Positions 22,853-31,565 are shown, numbered from the stretch's first letter. The stretch: 32,040 nucleotides of DNA from Acidobacteriota bacterium (GCA_004298115.1 SCRJ01000152.1:1-32040), one strand, 5' to 3'. The notes: generated from the letters alone by a model not told the origin. Translations and numbers: made by a program.

Positions 22853-23968
22853 TCAGCCGAGCCGATCGCGCAGATGCTCCTCCAGCCGGTCGAGCGTCGC
22901 GGAGAAGCCTCCGCGGCCCAGGCCGATCCGGAGGTGCTCCCCCGGGTACTCGAAGACGCCGGCCGGCACGATCATCACGCCGGTGCGCTCGAGGGCCTCC
23001 CGGCAGAAACGCTCGACCGGCTCATCACCCAGCCAGCCGGGGAACGCGACCGGCCCGGCCGCGGGGGCGAGCCAGGCGAAGAGGTCCGCACGCCGGGCGA
23101 AGAACCTCGCCGCGACCGCGAGGTTGCCGGCGACGATCTCGCGGTTGCGCTGGAGGATCGGCTCGCGACTCCGGAGGGCGATGATCCCGAGAATCTCGCT
23201 CGGCGCGCTGCTGCAGATCGTCGTGTAGTCCTTGAAGGCCAGCCATCGGCCGGGCAACGTGCGGTCCCGGGTTGCCAGCCACCCCACCCGCAGACCGGGG
23301 AGACCGTACGCCTTGGACAGCCCCGCCAGGGAGATCCCCTTCTCGTACAGGTCGCACACCGCGGGCAACCGTGCGCCCGGCTCGTACTCGAGCAACCGGT
23401 ACATCTCGTCCGAGAACAGGTACAGGTCTCTCGCGCGCGCGAACTCGACGATCGCGTCGAGCTCCGGGCGCGTCAAGGTGTGGCCGGTCGGGTTGTGGGG
23501 GAAGTTGATCACCAGCATCCGGGTGCGCTCGTCGACCAGTCGCGCCAGGCGGCCGAAGTCGAGCCGCCAGCCGTCACGCTCGGGCTCGAGCTCCCAGCGC
23601 GTCACACCGCAGCCGATGTGGCGGGCGACCTCGTACAGCGACTGGTACGCCGGCGCGACCACGACCACGCCCTCACCCGGCGCCAGCAGCGTCTGCATCG
23701 CGATGAAGATCGCTTCCTCGGGGGCCGCGATCATCACGCCGTCGGCGGCGATGCCGTCGTACATCCCGGCGACCTCGGCGCGGAGGAGCGGATGCCCCGC
23801 CGTTTCGGTGTACCCGAGCCGCAGGTCGCGCCACAGCTCCAGGGACGCGGGGGTCGCCATGCGCAGCAGCTCGTCCATGCCCAGGCTCTCGCAGTCCGAA
23901 GCGCTGAGCAAGCCGGCCGCCTTGAACTCGTACTCCGCGAAGTAACGCTCCAGCAAGAACGGTCGCAC
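22853..23968 (-). CDS. PLP-dependent aminotransferase, class I/II
   Basis: 371 residues from GTG 23968, selected over TTG 23992 because GGGGAGGGAG sits 6-7 bases upstream. Fold type I enzyme: substrate/phosphate region YTETAGHPLLR (53-63), NFPHNPTG (155-162) with the PLP-ring Asn, Asp/Tyr in SDEMYRLLEY (186-195), Schiff-base Lys219 in AGLSKAYGLPGLRVGW, and the carboxylate-binding Arg near LRIGLGRGG. The pattern is that of aspartate/kynurenine-like aminotransferases in the capreomycidine synthase/MalY neighbourhood; the amino-acid substrate cannot be deduced. It stands alone, convergent with the HEPN-like gene. Confidence 0.88.
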   Translation of the reverse strand: MRPFLLERYFAEYEFKAAGLLSASDCESLGMDELLRMATPASLELWRDLRLGYTETAGHPLLRAEVAGMYDGIAADGVMIAAPEEAIFIAMQTLLAPGEGVVVVAPAYQSLYEVARHIGCGVTRWELEPERDGWRLDFGRLARLVDERTRMLVINFPHNPTGHTLTRPELDAIVEFARARDLYLFSDEMYRLLEYEPGARLPAVCDLYEKGISLAGLSKAYGLPGLRVGWLATRDRTLPGRWLAFKDYTTICSSAPSEILGIIALRSREPILQRNREIVAGNLAVAARFFARRADLFAWLAPAAGPVAFPGWLGDEPVERFCREALERTGVMIVPAGVFEYPGEHLRIGLGRGGFSATLDRLEEHLRDRLG

Positions 23969-24030
23969 GGGCCACTCCCTCCCCGGACGCAACGCTACAC
24001 CAACGACCGGGGGCCGCGCACGGAAAGAAC

Positions 24031-24058
24031 GTGGTCAGGGGTCCGTGGCCCCTGGCCG
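24031..24058. repeat. Short heptad array (4 x 7 bp)
   Basis: Successive units gtggtca, ggggtcc, gtggccc, ctggccg, the same family as the 10224 array, in the spacer between the aminotransferase and the histidine kinase. Confidence 0.6.
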
Positions 24059-24089
24059 GAGGACGGCGACGGGATCGGTGGACGTCCGC

Positions 24090-26174
24090 TCACGGATCCG
24101 GGGTCGCCCCGGCCTCGAGCACGTGGCGAAGGACGCGGGCAAGGACCGCCACGTCGAAGGGCTTCTGCAGGAAATGCACCGCGCCGCCGGCGAAGAGGTC
24201 GCGCGCCAGCTCGTCGGGCGCATAACCCGACATCACGACCACCTGCAGACCGGGCCAGCGCTCGCTCAGGCTGCGCGCCAGCTCGAGCCCGGAGGCGCCG
24301 GGAAGACGGAAGTCCGTGAGGAGGACGTCGAACCCGGTGGCGCCGTCGACCGCCGTCGCCTCCTCGCCGGTTGCCACCGCCGTCACCCGGTAGGAGAGCA
24401 TGGAGAGCAGCTCGGTGAGGCCCCGCCGTGCGCCTTCCTCGTCCTCGACCAGCAGGATCCGCTCGTTGTGGCCGGCCGGGGCGCCGTGGGACATCTCGAC
24501 CGGCTCCATCGCTGCAACGGGCCGCGCGGCGGCTCCCCGCGGCAGCAGGATCTGGAACGTGGAGCCGCGACCCACCTCGCTCTTGACCTCGATCCGTCCG
24601 CCGTGCTCCTTGACGATGCCCCAGACGACCGCGAGGCCGAGGCCGGTGCCCTTCCCTGGCGCCTTGGTCGAGTAGAACGGGTCGAAGATGCGGTCGCGAA
24701 CCTCATCCGACATCCCGGTCCCGGTGTCGCGCACGGACACGAGCACGTCGTCGCCCCGAGCCTCCGCCGAGACGGCTACGGTCCCACCCGCCGGCATCGC
24801 GTCGCGGGCGTTGACGACGAGGTTTGCCAGGACCTGGCTCAGCTGACCGGCATCGCCTTCGACCGGCAACGGCCGGTCCCCGGGCTCGACCCGCAGCGTG
24901 ATCGTCTCGGGAAGGACGCGGCGGAGCATCGAGCTCTGTTCGACGACCAGGGCCGCGAGGTCGACGGTCTGCCATTCGGCCGGCGTCTGCCGCGAGAAGA
25001 GCAGGATCTGGCGGGTCAGCTGCGCCCCGCGCCGAACCTGTGCTTCGATCTCGCCGAGCGTCCGCTCCAGAACCGGACTGGACGCGGGCAGCGCCCCGGC
25101 CTGCAGTCGCGCAGCCTGGACCGCGGACAGCGTCGCCTGGAGCAGGTTGTTGAAATCGTGAGCGATCCCGCCGGCCAGCGTCCCGACCGCCTTCATCTTC
25201 TGCGCCTGACGGAGTTGCCCCTCCAGCCGTCGACGTTCCGACACGTCGTGAGCTACGGTCACACGGCCGCGGCGGCCTTCGAACGTGATGCCGTGGGAGG
25301 CGAGTTCGACCTCGAAGACGCGGCCGTCCCGGGCCCGGTGGCGCTGGCCCGGCCGTTCCTCCTCGCCGGAATCCGGGCGCGCCCGGGCGGCATCCGCCTC
25401 CATCGGCGGGTGGTCATCGACCGGCCAGAGGTCCCGGATCGTCATGGCCAAGAGCTCTTCCCGCGAATAGCCGTAGTGATCGACCATCGCATCGTTGACC
25501 GCGAGGAAGCGGAGCGTCTCGAGGTCCCACACCCACATCGGCAGCGGGTGAGCGAGGAAGAGGTCGCGGTAGCGCGCTTCGCTCTCGCGCAACGCCGCCC
25601 GGCCCCGGGCCTGCTCCTCGAAATCCTGGAAGAGAAGGCAGGCGGACACCGTCGCCAGCGGGTAGAGGAGGAGGATCGACGGGCCGAGGTGCAGCATCAC
25701 GGATGGACCGGCCCACCCCGGCAACGCGACGATGCACGCCAGCATGACAACGTGGACGAGCACGCCGACGGCCACGAAGAAGCGGGCTCCGCGCGGCCAG
25801 CCTCGCCGCCGGCGCACCGTCTCCGCGGCCGCGCCGAGCGTCGCCGCTTCCACGATGACGGCCAACCCCATGACCGTTCCCGCCCCGCCGAGAGCCAGTC
25901 GGTACGCGGCGCACGCGAGCGCCGCCGTCCCGGCCACCACCGGTCCCCCGAAGATACCGGCTACGGCGAGGATGACCGAACGGCCGTCGAAGATGATGCC
26001 GGGCAGGAGCCGAACCGGCGTGGCCATGCCGACGACGCCGACCGCGCCGAAGAGCAGACCGGAGAGGATGCGGCGCCGCAGCGTGGTCTGCCGGGCCCGC
26101 GCGCCGATGCGCTGGAAGAGAGCAGCGAGCGCGACGAGCAGCGCGAGGTTCTGGACGAGGGCGAGAACGATCAC
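24090..26174 (-). CDS. Hybrid sensor histidine kinase: 5TMR-LYT, PAS, HisKA, HATPase, receiver
   Basis: 694 residues from GTG 26174. The N-terminal membrane sensor (about 1-185) carries the 5TMR-LYT signature (VRLLPGIIFDGRSVILAVAG, then FGGPVVAGTAALACAAYRL). A PAS domain follows (about 198-315), then HisKA with phospho-acceptor His339 in GGIAHDFNN, then HATPase_c with N-box NLVVNARDAM (451-460), G1 DTGTGM (483-488) and G2 GKGTGLGL (508-515). The C-terminal receiver has acidic VEDEE (576-580), phospho-acceptor Asp621 in LLTDFRLPG and Lys671. No DNA-binding output domain and no adjacent response regulator, so its output must act elsewhere. The ligand is unknown; 5TMR-LYT proteins are linked to envelope and murein signals. 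Confidence 0.93.
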   Translation of the reverse strand: MIVLALVQNLALLVALAALFQRIGARARQTTLRRRILSGLLFGAVGVVGMATPVRLLPGIIFDGRSVILAVAGIFGGPVVAGTAALACAAYRLALGGAGTVMGLAVIVEAATLGAAAETVRRRRGWPRGARFFVAVGVLVHVVMLACIVALPGWAGPSVMLHLGPSILLLYPLATVSACLLFQDFEEQARGRAALRESEARYRDLFLAHPLPMWVWDLETLRFLAVNDAMVDHYGYSREELLAMTIRDLWPVDDHPPMEADAARARPDSGEEERPGQRHRARDGRVFEVELASHGITFEGRRGRVTVAHDVSERRRLEGQLRQAQKMKAVGTLAGGIAHDFNNLLQATLSAVQAARLQAGALPASSPVLERTLGEIEAQVRRGAQLTRQILLFSRQTPAEWQTVDLAALVVEQSSMLRRVLPETITLRVEPGDRPLPVEGDAGQLSQVLANLVVNARDAMPAGGTVAVSAEARGDDVLVSVRDTGTGMSDEVRDRIFDPFYSTKAPGKGTGLGLAVVWGIVKEHGGRIEVKSEVGRGSTFQILLPRGAAARPVAAMEPVEMSHGAPAGHNERILLVEDEEGARRGLTELLSMLSYRVTAVATGEEATAVDGATGFDVLLTDFRLPGASGLELARSLSERWPGLQVVVMSGYAPDELARDLFAGGAVHFLQKPFDVAVLARVLRHVLEAGATPDP

Positions 26175-26495
26175 CGCGCATCCCGTGTGATTTCGTGCAT
26201 CTCCGGCACATCCCTCCGGACCAGCTCGTGCTCGCTAATCTACCATGTCGGCCCGTGGTCCGCGGTCGGAGGCCGGGGTTCGGGGCTCGAGCTCCGCGCC
26301 GGCGCGATTCGTCGTCGCCGGTCCGTGCCGCGCCGCCGCGAGTGCTCCCTCGAAGTCAGAAGCAGCCCCCGGCGGGCGCGCCCCACAGCGAAACCGACGA
26401 TGCCGACAGGCAGGATGAGGGTGCAAACCGGCGCCGCGCATGCCTGCCTGCGGCCGGACGGACGGTTCGCCTCCGGCGGCGTCCCGGCGAGGGCG
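26175..26495. other. 321-bp gene-free spacer
   Basis: It lies between the histidine kinase and the methyltransferase, both minus strand. It contains the heptad array at 26250-26291. One minus-strand frame (around 26330-26450) would encode a hydrophobic stretch (LILPVGIVGFAVG) but has no start codon or ribosome site, so it is left unannotated. Confidence 0.45.
26250..26291. repeat. Heptad array (6 x 7 bp, diverged)
   Basis: Units ggcccgt, ggtccgc, ggtcgga, ggccggg, gttcggg, gctcgag keep a 7-base period while drifting in sequence. It joins the ggtccgt style of the 10224 array to the ggttcgg style of the 30123 array. Confidence 0.6.
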
Positions 26496-27899
26496 CTACG
26501 GCTTGCGCGCGACCAGCAGGTAGTCGCGCGGGGCGGACAGCCACCCGTCCAGCTTCGCCGCCAGCTCCCGTACGGCTTCGGGCTGGGACGGGGCGGCCAG
26601 CGCCTGATCGGGCGGGAACGGGTGCAAGAACCTCGTCTCCACCACCTCGAGCCCGAGCGCTCTGACGACGAAGGCGAGCGCCTCGGGATGCACCGGGGCG
26701 CGATGGGTCGGGTCGAGCCAGAACAGCCCGGCGCCGACGCGCAGCGACTCGGGGTTCGGGCTCTCGATCATCAGGATCCCGCCCGGCCGCAACGCCGCGG
26801 CGGCCGCTTCCACGAGCGCCATCCATCCGGCCGCCGGGAAGTGCTCGACGATGTGGATCGCCGTGACCGCGCCCAGGCTCCCCGGCGCCGACGCGCGCAG
26901 CGCAGCGATGGCCTCATCCTCCTCCACCGTGAGGGCGAGCCGCCGGCACGCTGCGACCATCGCCGGATCGGCGTCCACACCGCGCGCCTCGACGCCCGCG
27001 TCCCGCAGCGCCTCGAGCAGCTCGCCCCGGCCGCAGCCGAGGTCCAGCACCGGCGCCGCGGTCCCCAGCAGACGGACGTGCTCCGCGGCGCGACCGAGGA
27101 TCTCGCCGCGCTCACCGCGGAACTCGTCCGCAAAGGCGCGCGACGCCGCCGCGACCGCGGCCGGGATGCGCGCCTCGACATCCGGCGCGACGGCGACGTG
27201 CAACGGCTCGTGGCGCGCGACGCGCTCCGCGAGCCCCGCCACCTCGGCGAGCTCCTCGTGCAAGCGCTCGACGAGGGCGTCGGTGCGCGCCGCCAGCGCC
27301 GGTAGTCGCCGGTCTCGCAGCTCCTCGGCGAGCGCCTGGACGCCGGCGATCGTCGCCGGGGCGGCGTCGATGGCTCGCTGCAGCCGTTCGATGCCGGCCT
27401 CGGCCTGGGGGAGGCGGGTGTCGCGCAGCGATTCCACCTCGCGCTGCAGTGCCTCGGCGGCGCGTTGCAGCCCCGCGAGCGCGGCCTCGCCCGCCGGCAC
27501 CCGCGTGTCCCGTAGCGACTCCACCTCGCGCTGCACCGCGGCCGCCGCCTTGCTCGCACCGTCGACCCCGTCGGCGAGCTGCAGGAGCCGCCGGTCGCGC
27601 ACCTCTTCGAACTCGCTGCGGGTGAGGAGGTAGGCCTCGCGCAGGTCGACGATCGCCGCCGCCTCCCGATCGAGACGGGCGTCGAGGCGGCGCTGCAACT
27701 CGGTCGTGCCGGCCGCTTCGCGCTGCACGCCGCCGGCGAGCGCCGTGGCGGCAGCCAGATCTCCGTCGATCCGCTCGAGCTCCGGCCACAACACCGCTCT
27801 GGTCGCCCGCCGCAGCAGCCGCAGCAACCATCCCTGCCGGCCGCGCTGCGGCTGCGGTGGGGTTCCTGCCGCGCCCGCGGGGGGGTGGCCGTCGCTCAC
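26496..27899 (-). CDS. SAM-dependent methyltransferase with long N-terminal coiled coil
   Basis: 467 residues from GTG 27899, beginning 6 bases after the rplI stop. Residues 1-40 are basic/proline-rich with an amphipathic helix (WLLRLLRRATRAVLW) that may touch membrane. Residues 40-235 are coiled coil; two adjacent 29-residue units (122-150 and 151-179) share QREVESLRDTR. The class I methyltransferase domain follows: motif I VLDLGCGRG (284-292), Asp309 in GVDADP, post-I IHIVEHFP (348-355) and the motif LRPGGILMIESPNPES. FWLDPTHRAPVHPEAL resembles methyltransferases acting on surface polysaccharide ends. Such coiled-coil fusions can act as molecular rulers (compare WbdD); that role is inference here, with no polysaccharide cluster nearby. 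Confidence 0.85.
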   Translation of the reverse strand: MSDGHPPAGAAGTPPQPQRGRQGWLLRLLRRATRAVLWPELERIDGDLAAATALAGGVQREAAGTTELQRRLDARLDREAAAIVDLREAYLLTRSEFEEVRDRRLLQLADGVDGASKAAAAVQREVESLRDTRVPAGEAALAGLQRAAEALQREVESLRDTRLPQAEAGIERLQRAIDAAPATIAGVQALAEELRDRRLPALAARTDALVERLHEELAEVAGLAERVARHEPLHVAVAPDVEARIPAAVAAASRAFADEFRGERGEILGRAAEHVRLLGTAAPVLDLGCGRGELLEALRDAGVEARGVDADPAMVAACRRLALTVEEDEAIAALRASAPGSLGAVTAIHIVEHFPAAGWMALVEAAAAALRPGGILMIESPNPESLRVGAGLFWLDPTHRAPVHPEALAFVVRALGLEVVETRFLHPFPPDQALAAPSQPEAVRELAAKLDGWLSAPRDYLLVARKP

Positions 27900-27905
27900 G
27901 GCGGC

Positions 27906-28376
27906 CTACGCCTCGCTTCCCTGCCCCTGTTTCTCGGCCTCGGACCGGACGTGCACGGTAACCGGCACTCGCACCTCGCGGTGGAGCTTGACCTCCGCCG
28001 TGAACGTGCCGACGCGCTTGATGTGCTCGAGCGCGATCCGCCGCCGGTCCACCGCGAGGCCCCGCGCGGCGAGCGCATCGGCAACATCGGAGGAGGTCAC
28101 CGAGCCGTACAGGGCGTCGCCCTCGCCGGAGCGGCGGACGAACGTCAACTCGATCCCGGCGAGCTGACCGGCGATGTGCTCGGCTTCGCCCTTCTCCTTC
28201 GCCTGGGCCTGCTCCCACCGCCTGGTCTCCTGCTTGTAGCGGGCCAGGTTGGCGGACGTCGCTTCATACGCGAGTCCCTTCGGGATCAGGTAGTTGCGCG
28301 CGAAGCCCGGCTTCACCTCGAGGGTCGCGCCGCGTTCGCCGAGCTGGTCCACATGGTCGTTGAGTATCACCTTCAT
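27906..28376 (-). CDS. rplI: 50S ribosomal protein L9
   Basis: 156 residues. N-terminal MKVILNDHVDQLGERGATLE and VKPGFARNYLIPKGLAYEAT are the L9 signature, followed by the connecting helix and the C-terminal domain (LYGSVTSSDVADALAARG, then HIKRVGTFTAEVKLHREV). The end is slightly extended (SEAEKQGQGSEA). GGAGGACGTGAAGC precedes the ATG, which overlaps the DUF2232 stop (ATGA, 28373-28376). Part of the S6-S18-DUF2232-L9 cluster. Confidence 0.98.
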   Translation of the reverse strand: MKVILNDHVDQLGERGATLEVKPGFARNYLIPKGLAYEATSANLARYKQETRRWEQAQAKEKGEAEHIAGQLAGIELTFVRRSGEGDALYGSVTSSDVADALAARGLAVDRRRIALEHIKRVGTFTAEVKLHREVRVPVTVHVRSEAEKQGQGSEA

Positions 28377-29329
28377 GCTTCACGTCCTCCGTCGTCTGCT
28401 CCACCCCGGCGCAGGCGGAAGAATGTATCGGCCAGGCCGAGGGCCGAGAACACCAAGGCCACCGGAACCTGCAGGGCGAACACCATGACGCCCAGCCGAA
28501 CCCACCGGTTCTCACCGAACCGGCGCCCGAGGTAGAAAAGGATAATAGCGAGCCCGTGTACGAAATACAACCCGAGCACCGTCACCAAGAGGTTCGCAGC
28601 CAACCACTTGGCCGGCTCCGGCGCGAACACCCAACCGAGGCCGCCGAGGGCGAACCCGACCGGCAACCACTCGTCCGAGGTGTACACCTGGAACGGCTCC
28701 GCGCCCCGACCCATGCCGAGGAGAGGCAGCCGCGGCCGCAGCCACAGCGCCGCCGTCAAAACGTACAGCGCGGCAAACGAGGGCGCGAGGTAGGCGGCCA
28801 TGCGCAGCGCCTGCGCGACCAGCTCCTCGCCACCGGTGCCCTCGCCCAGCATCTTGACGAGGCTCCCCGCCCCACCGCCCGCGTGGGTGAACGCCTGCGT
28901 CAGGGCGTCCGCCGGCGCCGCCGGGTACGTCGCCGCCGTCATGACGGCGACGGAGATTCCCAGCGCCACGAGCGCGACGACCGCGGCCCACCGCCCCGTG
29001 CTCCACGGCCGCCGCAGCCAGGTTTCCACCGAGACGGCCGGCCACACCGCCACGAGCAGGTAGCCGGCGGCCGCCGCCACCATCCACGGCTGCTGCCAGA
29101 CCAGGACGGCCCCCACGAGCGCGACGGCGACCCATCCCCAGGCCAGGAACGACGGCCGGCCCGTCGCCACGACGTGCACCAGCGGCAGCGCCGCCAGCAA
29201 GGCCAGGAACACACCGGCGAGCGGCAGCAGGGGCAGGCTCGCGAACACCAGCAGCGAAAACAAACCCGCCATCCCCGGGCCGACAAAACGCAGGGATGGC
29301 GGTTTGGAAGGAGGCGCGGCCGAAGCCAT
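28373..29329 (-). CDS. DUF2232 family multi-pass membrane protein
   Basis: 318 residues from ATG 29329 (GTG 29332 directly before it is possible). About eight hydrophobic segments: GLFSLLVFASLPLLPLAG, FLALLAALPLVHVV, FLAWGWVAVALVGAVLV, AAVVALVALGISVAVMTAAT and others, with a central soluble-looking stretch (AFTHAGGGAGSLVKMLG) and a C-terminal region with DEWLPVGFALGG and LYFVHGLAIILFYLGRRFG. This is the DUF2232/YybS pattern, and the position between rpsR and rplI is where that family sits in many genomes. Function unknown. It overlaps rplI by 4 bases. Confidence 0.85.
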   Translation of the reverse strand: MASAAPPSKPPSLRFVGPGMAGLFSLLVFASLPLLPLAGVFLALLAALPLVHVVATGRPSFLAWGWVAVALVGAVLVWQQPWMVAAAAGYLLVAVWPAVSVETWLRRPWSTGRWAAVVALVALGISVAVMTAATYPAAPADALTQAFTHAGGGAGSLVKMLGEGTGGEELVAQALRMAAYLAPSFAALYVLTAALWLRPRLPLLGMGRGAEPFQVYTSDEWLPVGFALGGLGWVFAPEPAKWLAANLLVTVLGLYFVHGLAIILFYLGRRFGENRWVRLGVMVFALQVPVALVFSALGLADTFFRLRRGGADDGGREA

Positions 29330-29342
29330 CACCAGCGCTCTC

Positions 29343-29573
29343 TCAGTCTCCCAGGAACGGCAGCAACGCCATCAGGCGGGCGCGCTTGATCGCCCGGGTC
29401 AGCTTGCGCTGGTAGATCGGGTTCGTGCCCGACACGCGGCGGGGAAGGATCTTGCCCGACACCGGGACGTACTGCCGGATGAGGTCGATGTCCTTGTAGT
29501 CGATGTACTCGATCCCCTCGGCCGTGAACTTGCAGGTCTTCTTGCGCTTGACGAAGTACTTTTTCTTCGACAT
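29343..29573 (-). CDS. rpsR: 30S ribosomal protein S18
   Basis: 76 residues: [65 protein letters not shown], all typical of S18. It has a single Cys, so no zinc-ribbon pair. It begins one base after the rpsF stop, with GAGGAGGCGTGAG as ribosome site. Binds S6 on the small-subunit platform. Confidence 0.98.
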   Translation of the reverse strand: MSKKKYFVKRKKTCKFTAEGIEYIDYKDIDLIRQYVPVSGKILPRRVSGTNPIYQRKLTRAIKRARLMALLPFLGD

Positions 29574-29574
29574 C

Positions 29575-29985
29575 TCACGCCTCCTCGCCGGTCCGGGGGA
29601 CGGCGGCGACCGCGGCGGCCGCAGCGCGCTCCTTGGCGGCGCGCTTGGCGGCCTTCTGCTCGGCGCGCACCTTGGCCATCTTGCGCGCCCGCTGCATCTC
29701 GCGATCCAGGTTGAGGTTGAGGAAACGCAGCACCTGGTCCGAAAGCCGCAAGCGGTACTCGAGCGGCTTGACCACCGTGCCGGGGGCCTCGTACTGCCAG
29801 AAGATGTAGTAGCCCTCGCGCTTGTGCTTGATGAGGTAGGCGAGGATGCGCTTGCCCCACACATCCTCCTTGACGATCGTCGCGCCTTCCTTGGCGAGCA
29901 ACTCCTTGACCTCGCCGAGGAACGCCGAGCGTTGCTCGTCGTCCAGGGATGCGTCGAGGATGACACCGAGTTCGTACAGCGGCAT
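29575..29985 (-). CDS. rpsF: 30S ribosomal protein S6
   Basis: 136 residues from ATG 29985, with AAAGGAGAG upstream. The S6 core is [56 protein letters not shown]. The C-terminus has an Ala/Lys/Arg-rich extension (about residues 100-136, including [18 protein letters not shown]), longer than in many bacteria. First gene of rpsF-rpsR-DUF2232-rplI. Three small hairpins precede it. Confidence 0.98.
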   Translation of the reverse strand: MPLYELGVILDASLDDEQRSAFLGEVKELLAKEGATIVKEDVWGKRILAYLIKHKREGYYIFWQYEAPGTVVKPLEYRLRLSDQVLRFLNLNLDREMQRARKMAKVRAEQKAAKRAAKERAAAAAVAAVPRTGEEA

Positions 29986-29998
29986 GGGCTCTCCTTTC

Positions 29999-30051
29999 GG
30001 CCTTCGGCCCCCGCATCGAGGCGGGAGCAAGGAACCCGCCATGCCTGGCGG
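29999..30051 (-). promoter_or_regulatory. rpsF leader with three consecutive hairpins
   Basis: Reading the minus strand toward rpsF: TGGCGG/CCGCCA-type stem at 30036-30051 (6 bp, 4-base loop), CCCGC/GCGGG at 30010-30025 (5 bp), and GGCC-GAA-GGCC at 29999-30009, the last one abutting the ribosome site. S6-S18 operons are often autoregulated by a leader RNA bound by S6:S18; whether the first stem with its flanking CCG/AAC bases matches that motif could not be confirmed. Confidence 0.35.
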
Positions 30052-30122
30052 AACGGGAATTCTAGACCAAACGCCGGGAAAAGCAAGCGGCGTCGAGCCA
30101 GGGCTTCGGGTATGACAACGAC

Positions 30123-30146
30123 GGGGTTCGGGGCTCGGGGTTCGGG
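30123..30146. repeat. Short heptad array (3 units plus ggg)
   Basis: Units ggggttc, ggggctc, ggggttc, ggg, in the 233-bp spacer between pth and rpsF. Same 7-base period as the arrays at 5686, 10224, 24031 and 26250. Confidence 0.65.
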
Positions 30147-30218
30147 CAAAACGAAGACATGATCCGCCGTCGGTGGTCCGACGCGGCCGCGCCGTCCGCT
30201 GGTCGCCCCCTGGAGGGG

Positions 30219-30797
30219 CTACTCGGAGGTGGCGGCGACTTGGTTGAACTGCGTCGCCGCGCGACCGACCCCCACCCGCAACGCCGCCTCGACGCAGTCG
30301 GCGGCGCGCGCCACCATCTCGTCGACGGCCGCCAGCTCATCCGGCTCGAACGGCGCGAGCACGTACTCGGCGAGGTCGTCCCAGGGGCGGTCGCCGCGGA
30401 TGCCGAGGCGCAGGCGGGGAAACGCCTCGCCCACGGCTTCGACGATCGAGCGCAGGCCGTTGTGCGTTCCTGCGCCTCCGCGCGGGCGCAGCCGGATCTG
30501 CCCGAGCGCGAGGTCGACGTCGTCGACCACCACCAGGCACTCGGCGGGGACGAGCTCCTCGCCCTCGCAGAACAGGGCGACGGCGTCCCCGGAAAGGTTC
30601 ATGTAGGTCTGCGGCTTGACCAGATAGGTGGGCCGGCCGCCGCTGCGCCGCACCAGCTTCGAGCGATAGCGGCTGCGCCAGACGTCGAGCCGCCAGCGCC
30701 GCGCGATTTCGTCCACGACCCGGAAGCCGATGTTGTGGCGGCCGCCCGCGTACTCCGCGCCCGGATTGCCGAGCCCGACGACCGCCCCGATGCTCAT
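30219..30797 (-). CDS. pth: Peptidyl-tRNA hydrolase
   Basis: 192 residues. Cleaves peptidyl-tRNA released from stalled ribosomes. GLGNPGAEYAGGRHNIGF carries Asn11 and catalytic His21; KPQTYMNLSG carries Asn67; VVVDDVDLALG carries Asp92; GAGTHNGLRSI carries Asn113. All catalytic positions are intact, and the length is normal. It starts 18 bases after the rplY stop on the same strand; a ribosome site is weak, so reinitiation from rplY is plausible. The commonly adjacent ychF is absent here. Confidence 0.97.
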   Translation of the reverse strand: MSIGAVVGLGNPGAEYAGGRHNIGFRVVDEIARRWRLDVWRSRYRSKLVRRSGGRPTYLVKPQTYMNLSGDAVALFCEGEELVPAECLVVVDDVDLALGQIRLRPRGGAGTHNGLRSIVEAVGEAFPRLRLGIRGDRPWDDLAEYVLAPFEPDELAAVDEMVARAADCVEAALRVGVGRAATQFNQVAATSE

Positions 30798-30815
30798 GTG
30801 TCCGAGGTGCCAGGA

Positions 30816-31493
30816 CTACTCGGCGTCCCCGCTCCCCTCCTCGACGGCCTTGCCGCGCTTGATGACCTCGGGCTCGGTGGCCTCCTCGCCGGCGGCGGCC
30901 GCTTCCGCGGGCTTCGCCTCCTCGACTTCCTTGGCGTGGGTCTTGACCGTCACGATCATCTTGCGGGGATCGTCGAGGAGCCTGACGCCTTCCGGGAGCG
31001 GCAAGTCGGCGGCCGCGATGTGGTGGCCGAGTTCGAGGTTGGTGACGTCGACGCGGAACGACTCCGGGATCGCCTCCGCCGCGCACTCGATGTGCACCGT
31101 GCGGCCGACCCAGTCGAGGAAGCCGCCGACCTTGACGCCCGCGGCCTCGCCTTCGACCACGATCGGGATCTCGACCTTGAGACGCTGGCCCTTGATGACG
31201 CGGATGAAGTCGAGGTGGGCGTACTGCCGGGTGAGGGGGTCGATCTGGGCGTCACGCACCATCGCGTGGCGCTCCTGCTTGGTGCCCTTCATCTTGAGCA
31301 GGAAGACCGTGTTGCGCCCCTTCTCCTGGCGCAGCAACTCGGTCACCGTGTGGCGGTCGAGCGCCACCGCAACCGATTCCTTGTCCTTGCCGCCGTACAC
31401 GACCGCAGGGATCAACCCCTCCCGGCGGAGCTTCCGGTTCGCGCCTTTACCGGTGGAGCCGCGCCGCTCCACTTCGATCACGAGTTCGTCCAT
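30816..31493 (-). CDS. rplY: 50S ribosomal protein L25 (CTC/TL5 type)
   Basis: 225 residues from ATG 31493, behind a perfect GGAGGT with 7-base spacing; an upstream in-frame start at 31520 is rejected. The N-terminal 5S rRNA-binding L25 domain (VIEVERRGSTGKGANRKLRR, LIPAVVYGG, AHLDFIRV near 100) is followed by the C-terminal TL5/CTC beta domain (VKVGGFLDWVGRTVHIECAAEAIPESFRVDVTNLELG, read in pieces) and a Glu/Ala-rich tail. This two-domain form is typical outside Enterobacteria. Co-oriented with prs upstream and pth downstream. Confidence 0.97.
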   Translation of the reverse strand: MDELVIEVERRGSTGKGANRKLRREGLIPAVVYGGKDKESVAVALDRHTVTELLRQEKGRNTVFLLKMKGTKQERHAMVRDAQIDPLTRQYAHLDFIRVIKGQRLKVEIPIVVEGEAAGVKVGGFLDWVGRTVHIECAAEAIPESFRVDVTNLELGHHIAAADLPLPEGVRLLDDPRKMIVTVKTHAKEVEEAKPAEAAAAGEEATEPEVIKRGKAVEEGSGDAE

Positions 31494-31536
31494 GACACTT
31501 ACCTCCGACCTCGGGGCCAAGCCACAAGGGGCGAGT

Positions 31537-31565
31537 ACTCTACCACAGCGACGGTCAACAGTCGA
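31537..31565 (-). promoter_or_regulatory. Possible promoter for rplY-pth
   Basis: On the minus strand TCGACT (31560-31565) and TAGAGT (31537-31542) are 17 bases apart, each matching the sigma-70 hexamers at four of six positions. It overlaps a small GGTC/GACC dyad after the prs stop. Weak evidence; prs, rplY and pth may simply share one transcript. Confidence 0.3.

Noticed and set aside
26330-26450. Short hydrophobic minus-strand frame in the spacer before the histidine kinase
   Set aside because: No start codon or ribosome site in frame, and it runs into the heptad array.
24045-27305. Very long plus-strand open frame (over 1,000 codons) opposite the histidine kinase and methyltransferase
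   Set aside because: It is antisense to two well-recognised genes, has Arg/Gly/Asp-rich shadow composition and no domain; such frames are common at this GC content.
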